NCBI GenBank assembly: GCA_943704415.1
Contig: CALSCO010000901.1
Location: forward strand, 64,001-74,525
Direction: 5' to 3'
From: Parvularia atlantis
Lineage: Eukaryota > Opisthokonta > Rotosphaerida
DNA: 10,525 nt
Shown piece after piece: positions 6,359 through 10,525 of this stretch (its first letter is position 1; every line of letters begins with the position of its first letter). The notes under the pieces were generated by a model. The model had not been told where the DNA came from. It saw only the letters and a list, made by a program, of their open reading frames with translations, and ran no database searches. A program made the translations under genes and the position numbers.

Positions 6359-7760
6359 ATGCTGTCGGGAGCAGCGGGCGCGCTCAACGACGAGGGCGAC
6401 AGCTCGCTCGAGGTCACGCTCATCATCTTCGCCGTGCTCGCGACCGTCGTCGGGTGGTGCGCCGCCCCGCAGCGCGCGAGACGCGGCCGGGGCTCACCCC
6501 CGTCTTCGCGCCTTTTCCGCGCGCGCGCGTGCAGGCTCGTGACCGTGATCAACATCAGCCAGCACGTCAACCACTGGAACGCGCCCGAGCACCAGATGTG
6601 CGCCTGCGCCCGCGCCTGCGCCGGGGTTCGCTGGTGTGCGTGAGTCTGACGCGCCTACCGCGCAGGATCATTGTGCAGATGCTCGTGCTGGTGATCATAT
6701 GGTGCGCGCGCGCACGGTCCTGCACCTGCGCCCGCACCCGCCTCACGCACGCGCGCGCGCGCCCGGCCAGGTCCACGTTCTCCATGCTCGTGGTCATCCA
6801 GCCCATCATCAAGCCGCTGACGCAGGCGCGACGCCCACGACGCCCCCCGCCGCCGGCTCTGACCGCGCACCGCGCGCACAGGTCATGATGGACTCTTACG
6901 AGGCGTACCTCATCGTGCTCTTCATGCAGCTCATGACGACATACCTGGGCGGGTACGAGCAGGTGGTGGAGGACATCGGCGAGATGAAGGACAAGTACCG
7001 CCTGGGGCCGTTCTACCTCACGCCGTCGCTGCGCGGGTACACGATCATGCGCCTGCTCGTGTACCAGTTCATCATTATCAAGCCGGGCCTGTCGATCGTG
7101 CGCTGCGTGCTGTACTACATGGACTACAAGGAGCGGCTGGATCTGCTGATCGACGTGGACCAGGTTTTTGTCATCTTCCGCTACACCATGCTCACGTCGC
7201 TCATACTGGCCATGCTGGGGCTGCTCATGTTTTACCGCATGTTCTACAGCAAACTCAAGCCGTACAAGGTCGGGATCAAGTTCCTGGCCATGAAGCTGTT
7301 CATCTTCCTGTACATCATGCAGTCGTTTCTCTTCACCTTCCTCGAGGACGAGTCGGGCGGGAAAGAGGCCTACTTCACCGCGGCGCGGATTGAGTACTTT
7401 TGCGTGTGCATCGAGATGGCCCTGGCCTCGTTCCTCAACATGAACGTCATCTTCACCTTCCGCGAGTGGGTCAACGAGGTGCGCCTGTGGCCTGCGCGCG
7501 CCCGCAGCCGATCCGACTCTCGCGCCCGCGCGCGTGCGCACACATAGGATGACCTGGTCAAGCCCTGGATCGAGTACTTCCGCCTGGACGAGGCGCGCCT
7601 GACCGAGTGGCAGACGTCGCTGTCCAACCCGCACATGGTCCGGCAGGACTCGCTCGCGGTCGAAAAGTCGCGCCTGCCCAACAGCAAGCAGGTCAACGAC
7701 GAGATTGACGAGGAGGCCGAGGAGCAGCGGCGGTGGCGCAACTACAACACGCTGGCGTGA
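6359..7760 (+). CDS. TMEM184/DUF300 family multipass membrane protein
   Basis: Predicted 353-residue membrane protein related to TMEM184 and organic solute transporter subunit alpha. Exons: 6359-6456, 6535-6597, 6666-6701, 6771-6825, 6882-7478, 7548-7760. Joined, they give one frame ending in TGA. Diagnostic stretches: GWLVTVINISQHVNHW early on, the family-typical MDSYEAYLIVLFMQLMTTYL followed by GG, a YTIMRLLVYQFIIIKPG helix, and ALASFLNMNVIFTFREWVNE near the end. Seven or so hydrophobic helices alternate with charged loops, followed by an acidic cytosolic tail (NDEIDEEAEEQ). Yeast and animal relatives are membrane proteins of the vacuolar/endosomal or plasma membrane; the role is not settled. 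Exon 3 is only 36 nt, and intron 4 (6826-6881) needs a GC-AG boundary. The ATG at 6359 is the first in-frame ATG. Confidence 0.85.
6826..6881 (+). other. GC-AG intron in the TMEM184 gene
   Basis: The exon ends CTGACGCAG and the intron starts GCGCGACG, which is the local GTGCG donor with T changed to C. A CTCTGACC branch-like motif and a CACAG acceptor follow. The length is 56, not a multiple of three, so removal is needed to join KPLTQ to VMMDSYEAY. The only phase-compatible GT donor nearby (6790) would delete 12 residues of a helix whose length is kept in the family. Confidence 0.75.
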
Positions 7761-7824
7761 GCGCAGGCAAAAAAAGCATGTGTACAGCTGCCGGGTTGAC
7801 GATGATGCACTTTTGCGGCGAGCG

Positions 7825-8433
7825 ATGCGGCACCGCGTGGTCGTGCTCATCAGCGGCGGCGGCACCAACCTCCAGGCGATCATCGACGCTGTGCGCGCCC
7901 GTCCGAGCCCCCTGCCCTCGGTTGAGCTCGTGCGCGTGGTCTCGAACCGCAAGGACGCGTACGGGCTGCAGCGCGCCGAGGCCGCGGGCATCCCGACGAC
8001 GTACTTCCCGCTCAAGCCGTTCCTCGAGCGCGGTCAGACGCGCGAGCAGTACGACGGCGCGCTCGCGCGCGAGCTCGCGCCGCTCGAGCCGGACCTGGTC
8101 GTGCTCGCGGGGTGGATGCACGTGCTCAGCCCGGCCTTCCTCGACAGCTTCCCCGGGCGCGTGATCAACCTGCACCCGGCCCTGCCACACCAGTTTGACG
8201 GCGCGCACGCGATCGAGCGCGCGTACGAGGCCGCGCAGGCCGGGCGGATTGACCACAGCGGGGTCATGGTCCACCACGTCATCCCTGAGGTCGACCGCGG
8301 CGCGGTCATCCTGAGCGAGCCCGTGCCGATCCTGCCCGACGATACCCTGGACGCGTTCGAGGCGCGCGTGCACGCGACCGAGCACCGCCTGATCGTCGAC
8401 GCCATCGCCAAGGTGCTCTACACTGCGCCCTAA
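7825..8433 (+). CDS. ADE8: Phosphoribosylglycinamide formyltransferase (GART)
   Basis: Cytosolic enzyme of de novo purine synthesis that transfers the formyl group from 10-formyltetrahydrofolate to glycinamide ribonucleotide. It is 202 residues long, near the length of monofunctional fungal and bacterial enzymes, with no introns. The N-terminal phosphate-binding loop is VVVLISGGGTNLQAII (5-20). The catalytic residues are present: Asn115 and His117 in VINLHPALP, and Asp157 in HHVIPEVDRGAV. LVVLAGWMHVLSPAF (91-105) is also typical. The start at 7825 places the first strand at the usual position; further in-frame codons upstream run into the TMEM184 gene and are not needed. ATGs at 7788, 7802 and 7805 are in other frames. 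The gap to the upstream gene is 64 bases and includes a run of seven A at 7769-7775. Confidence 0.94.
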   Translation: MRHRVVVLISGGGTNLQAIIDAVRARPSPLPSVELVRVVSNRKDAYGLQRAEAAGIPTTYFPLKPFLERGQTREQYDGALARELAPLEPDLVVLAGWMHVLSPAFLDSFPGRVINLHPALPHQFDGAHAIERAYEAAQAGRIDHSGVMVHHVIPEVDRGAVILSEPVPILPDDTLDAFEARVHATEHRLIVDAIAKVLYTAP

Positions 8434-8472
8434 AGGGGGGCTTATGTCTGTGTGCGACGGCGCGCACTTTCC

Positions 8473-8739
8473 ATGTCCCGCGATGCGGCGTGGCCGCTCC
8501 GCCCCGACGCCCTGACCGTCTGGGCCGCGCGCCTGGGCGACTGGGCACCCGATGCCGCGGTGCTCGACGCGCTGTCGCCGGCCGACCGCGCCCGCGTGGC
8601 CGCGCTGCGCCGCGCCGATGACCGCCGCCGCGCGATCGTCGGCGCGCGCCTCGTGCGAATGCTGCTGCAGCGCGCGTACGGCGACGCCGCGGCCCGCGTC
8701 GACGTGCGCCGCGACCGGCCGGGCCGCAAGCCGTACGCG

Positions 8740-8797
<58 letters not shown>

Positions 8798-9393
8798 TGG
8801 CCACGCACTGCGGGGGCTGAGGCGTGCGCACAGGACGCGCCGCCTGGGGCCGCCGCCGCGTGGCAGTTCAACCTGAGTCACCACGGCGAGTGGGTCGTGC
8901 TGGCGACGCACCCGCGCTGCGCCGTCGGCATCGATGTGATGGACTGCGCCGACCTGCCGCCGGGTACGACGCAAGCCGGACTGCTGGCGAGTCTGCGCGA
9001 ACAGGCACGCACGCGCAACTGCACAACGGCCAGCGCAAGCTGACGCGCGCCGCGCAGTTTGCCGACGCCGAGTGGGCCCAGCTGCAGGCGCTTGCGGCCG
9101 ACGCGCCGCGCCAGCTCGCGCGCCTGTACGAGCTGTGGACGCTCAAGGAGAGCCTCGTCAAGGGCACGGGCGCGGGGCTGGTGACGCCGCTGCGCACACT
9201 CACGTTTGAGCCGCGATCGCCGGGACGGGTGCGCGCGGTGGAGGACGGCCGCGCGCTCCACGACTGGTCCGTGCACACGGCGCGGCTCGACGACGGACGG
9301 TACGCGGTCGCCGTGGCCGCGCACGAGGGGCCAGACGAGCGCGCGTGGCTGCCGCTCGCGTGGCACAAGGGCGCCGCGGCCGACCTGTGGTGA
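8473..9393 (+). CDS. LYS5: 4'-phosphopantetheinyl transferase (Lys5/AASDHPPT type)
   Basis: Transfers 4'-phosphopantetheine from coenzyme A to a conserved serine of carrier domains; in fungi it activates alpha-aminoadipate reductase for lysine synthesis and often fatty-acid or polyketide carriers. It has 257 residues in three exons: 8473-8739, 8834-9004, 9058-9393. Visible motifs: LSPADRARVAALRRADDRRR then GARLVRMLL (about 34-65), KPYA, FNLSHHGEWVVLA (101-113), GIDVMD with Mg-binding Asp123, and WTLKESLVKGTGAGL (173-187) with Glu177 and Lys181. The GID-V-M form resembles eukaryotic AASDHPPT rather than bacterial Sfp, which has Glu at the Met position. Exon 2 joins exon 3 as SLREQ-FADAEW, matching the family's helix, but this needs a GC-AG intron. 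Stop TGA. It starts 39 bases after the ADE8 stop. Confidence 0.9.
8740..8833 (+). other. Intron 1 of the PPTase gene, mostly a TG microsatellite
   Basis: The donor is GTATGT and the acceptor GCACAG, with a GCTGAGG branch-like motif at about 8816. The intron is 94 nt, the longest in the window, and 52 of these bases are a pure TG repeat beginning three bases after the donor GT. Splicing joins GRKPYA to DAPPG in phase 0. Confidence 0.85.
8743..8794 (+). repeat. (TG)26 microsatellite
   Basis: Twenty-six uninterrupted TG units lie inside the first PPTase intron. If read as coding they would give a Cys-Val run, which no family member has, so they are intronic. Confidence 0.97.
9005..9057 (+). other. 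GC-AG intron in the PPTase gene
   Basis: Exon 2 ends GAACAG; the intron begins GCACGC, has CTGAC at 9040-9044 and ends GCGCAG. Its 53 nt shift the frame, and removal joins LREQ to FADAEWAQL, the expected alignment to eukaryotic PPTases. No GT donor in the interval has the right phase without losing conserved residues. Confidence 0.8.
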
Positions 9394-9402
9394 TGCACGC
9401 GC

Positions 9403-9427
9403 GTGTGTGTGTGTGTGTGTGTGTGTG
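9403..9427 (+). repeat. (GT)12 microsatellite in the PPTase 3' region
   Basis: About twelve and a half GT units begin nine bases after the PPTase stop codon, so they should lie in the 3' UTR. This is the second long GT tract of the same gene. Confidence 0.95.
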
Positions 9428-9524
9428 CTCTGCAAACCACCACCGGCCGAAGTTACACGCAACAGACGGGCAGCGCCCAGCAAAGACCCCCCGCGGGCAC
9501 GACCCAGATGCAGCGCGGCCCCGG

Positions 9525-10332
9525 TCAGTTCTTTTCGATGTTGCCCTTTTCGGACACGTAGATGCCGTCGAGGAACTTGCGGATGTCCTTGTTCTTGACA
9601 GCGGTCGACTGCTGGATGTTGGCCGCTGGCGTTGCGCGCGAGGCGGCCGTCAGCAGCAGGCGCGCTCGCACGGCGCGGCCGGCAACACACCCGACTGCGC
9701 CACAAGGTCGACGTCAATGCCCGAGAGCACGATCTCGTCCTTGACTGACTCGGTGATCTTGGCCGTCACGCCGGGCAGGAGGTCGACCACGCGCACGATG
9801 CGCTCGCCCAGGAAGTTGCGGATCTCGACCGTCTTGCCGCCGTTGTCGAGCACGACGTTGATCGGGAAGTGGGCGTAGACGTAGCGCATCTTGTACTCGT
9901 AGCCCTGCGCGCCGGGCGTGAGACGCGGGGCGCATGCATGGGCGCACGCGCAGGCGCATGCGGACCTTGAGCACGCCCGTGAACATGTTCTCAATGTGCG
10001 AGCACACGGTGCGCACGGCGGCGATCTGCTTGCGGCTGCCAAACCAGAGGCCGATCTGTGCGCGCGCCGGCCGGCGTTAGTGCGGCAGCGCGGCCCGGGC
10101 GGCGGCGCGCCTTGATCCGCTTGCTCTTGACGAGGTGCTGGATCTCCACGTTCATGTGGCCAAAGTCGCGGTGCAGCTTGCCGCGCGGGCCGGTCACCGT
10201 GACCTTGCGCTGGTTGACCTGCACCTCGACTGCGCGCCCGCGACACGTCGTGAGCGGCGCCCGGTGCGGCGCCCGGCGCGGCGCACCCTTGTCGGGGATC
10301 TCCACGACCTGCGTGACGTTCGTCTGGCGCAT
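9525..10332 (-). CDS. RPL9: 60S ribosomal protein uL6 (RPL9)
   Basis: Structural protein of the large ribosomal subunit, 189 residues, close to the usual 190. Minus-strand exons: 10332-10287, 10229-10111, 10055-9966, 9904-9691, 9625-9525. Recognised segments: [123 protein letters not shown]. Every join keeps the family alignment. The start at 10332 sits in GCCACCATGC, an ideal initiation context, and aligns with the N-terminus of known uL6 proteins. An upstream in-frame ATG at 10421 would add 12 residues if the 10348-10400 intron is removed. Intron 2 (10056-10110) is GC-AG. The 3' end is convergent with the PPTase gene, 131 bases apart. Confidence 0.95.
10056..10110 (-). other. GC-AG intron in RPL9
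   Basis: On the minus strand the exon ends CGGATCAAG and the intron starts GCGCGCC, again the local GTGCG donor with T to C. It carries a perfect CACTAAC branch-like motif and a GCACAG acceptor. At 55 nt it shifts frame. Splicing gives [15 protein letters not shown], keeping the conserved Ile-Lys of the family; the only GT donor close by would delete VKSKRIK. Confidence 0.85.
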
Positions 10333-10347
10333 GGTGGCGCGAGGCTC

Positions 10348-10400
10348 CTGCGCGGGCAGGCGCGCCGTGAGCGCGACTGCAAATTCTACAACGCGCGCAC
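10348..10400 (-). other. Probable 5' UTR intron of RPL9
   Basis: On the minus strand, GTGCGCGCG at 10400, a GCTCACG branch-like motif and a CCGCGCAG acceptor at 10348 fit the local intron pattern exactly, with a length of 53. The acceptor lies 15 bases before the RPL9 start codon. Early introns are common in fungal ribosomal protein genes. Confidence 0.6.
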
Positions 10401-10525
10401 GCCCGGGTTGTCGCCGTCCATCGCCCCCCCGCCCCGACGCCTTGCCGGCGCATCCATCCATCCATCCATCCCATGCACACCCCGCGTCCACGCATCCACC
10501 ACCGCCCAGCGGCGCGAGGGGGGGG
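10401..10525 (-). promoter_or_regulatory. Upstream region of RPL9, with a CATC repeat
   Basis: This end of the window should contain the RPL9 5' UTR and promoter. It holds a CATC tetranucleotide repeat (about 10451-10471) and G/C homopolymer runs near 10425 and at the very end. I see no TATA box and no other gene. Confidence 0.45.
10451..10471. repeat. CATC tetranucleotide repeat
   Basis: Five CATC units in tandem, upstream of RPL9. It reads as GATG on the minus strand, so it offers several ATG triplets if transcribed. Confidence 0.85.

Noticed and set aside
6567-8015. Long minus-strand frame opposite TMEM184 and ADE8
   Set aside because: It spans two well-supported plus-strand genes and their introns and has no recognisable motif, so it is compositional.
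8740-8820. Cys-Val repeat peptide or translated TG tract in the PPTase
   Set aside because: The tract lies between a good donor and acceptor, and family members have no such insert.
8306-8974. His-Thr repeat proteins on the minus strand through the TG tract
   Set aside because: They are produced by translating the microsatellite on the opposite strand; the rest of the frame overlaps PPTase coding sequence.
10513-10525. G-run at the window end as a telomere or assembly edge
   Set aside because: There is no repeated telomeric unit; a short homopolymer at a cut window edge says nothing further.
1-10525. tRNA, rRNA, CRISPR array or transposable element
   Set aside because: I saw no tRNA or rRNA signature, no spaced repeats, and no transposase, terminal repeats or reverse transcriptase motif on either strand.

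Overview
The window looks like nuclear DNA of a compact, GC-rich fungus. Seven of the nine genes are split by very short introns (mostly 47-69 nt). Twenty of the 30 inferred introns open with GTGCG, many carry a CTGAC or CTCAC branch-like motif close to the acceptor, and nearly all end in CAG. Intergenic gaps are mostly only 30-130 bases. Together with the protein types (DOA1, SRP40, TMEM184-like, ADE8, LYS5-type and RPL9 homologues) this suggests a basidiomycete. A small-genome, GC-rich lineage such as Malassezia is my best guess, but it rests on style rather than on a marker gene.

Layout. 1-1696 (+): the 3' part of a DOA1/UFD3 (PLAA) gene with eleven visible exons. 1751-3232 (+): a secreted or Golgi GT61/DUF563 glycosyltransferase with five exons. 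3266-4361 (-): an SRP40/NOLC1 nucleolar protein with five exons, convergent with the previous gene and only 33 bases from it. 4394-5587 (-): an intronless FAD-dependent oxidoreductase resembling the bacterial TIGR03364/HpnW aminophosphonate family. 5635-6048 (-): an intronless small membrane protein. 6049-6358: a divergent promoter region. 6359-7760 (+): a TMEM184/DUF300 multipass membrane protein with six exons. 7825-8433 (+): ADE8, glycinamide ribonucleotide formyltransferase, with no introns. 8473-9393 (+): a 4'-phosphopantetheinyl transferase with three exons and a (TG)26 tract in intron 1. 9525-10332 (-): ribosomal protein uL6 (RPL9) with five exons and a probable 5' UTR intron. The window ends in its upstream region.

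Most genes are unrelated housekeeping functions: the ubiquitin/Cdc48 pathway, snoRNP assembly, purine synthesis, carrier-protein activation and the ribosome. The part that stands out is the adjacent pair at 4394-6048. Both genes lack introns in a neighbourhood full of them, and one belongs to a mainly bacterial family, so horizontal acquisition is a reasonable hypothesis. The second unusual signal is in splicing: three introns must use GC-AG boundaries to keep conserved proteins in frame, one intron consists largely of a TG microsatellite starting at its donor, and RPL9 has an intron just upstream of its start codon. All exon structures were built by hand from reading frame, splice signals and family knowledge. 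None was checked by alignment software or transcripts.
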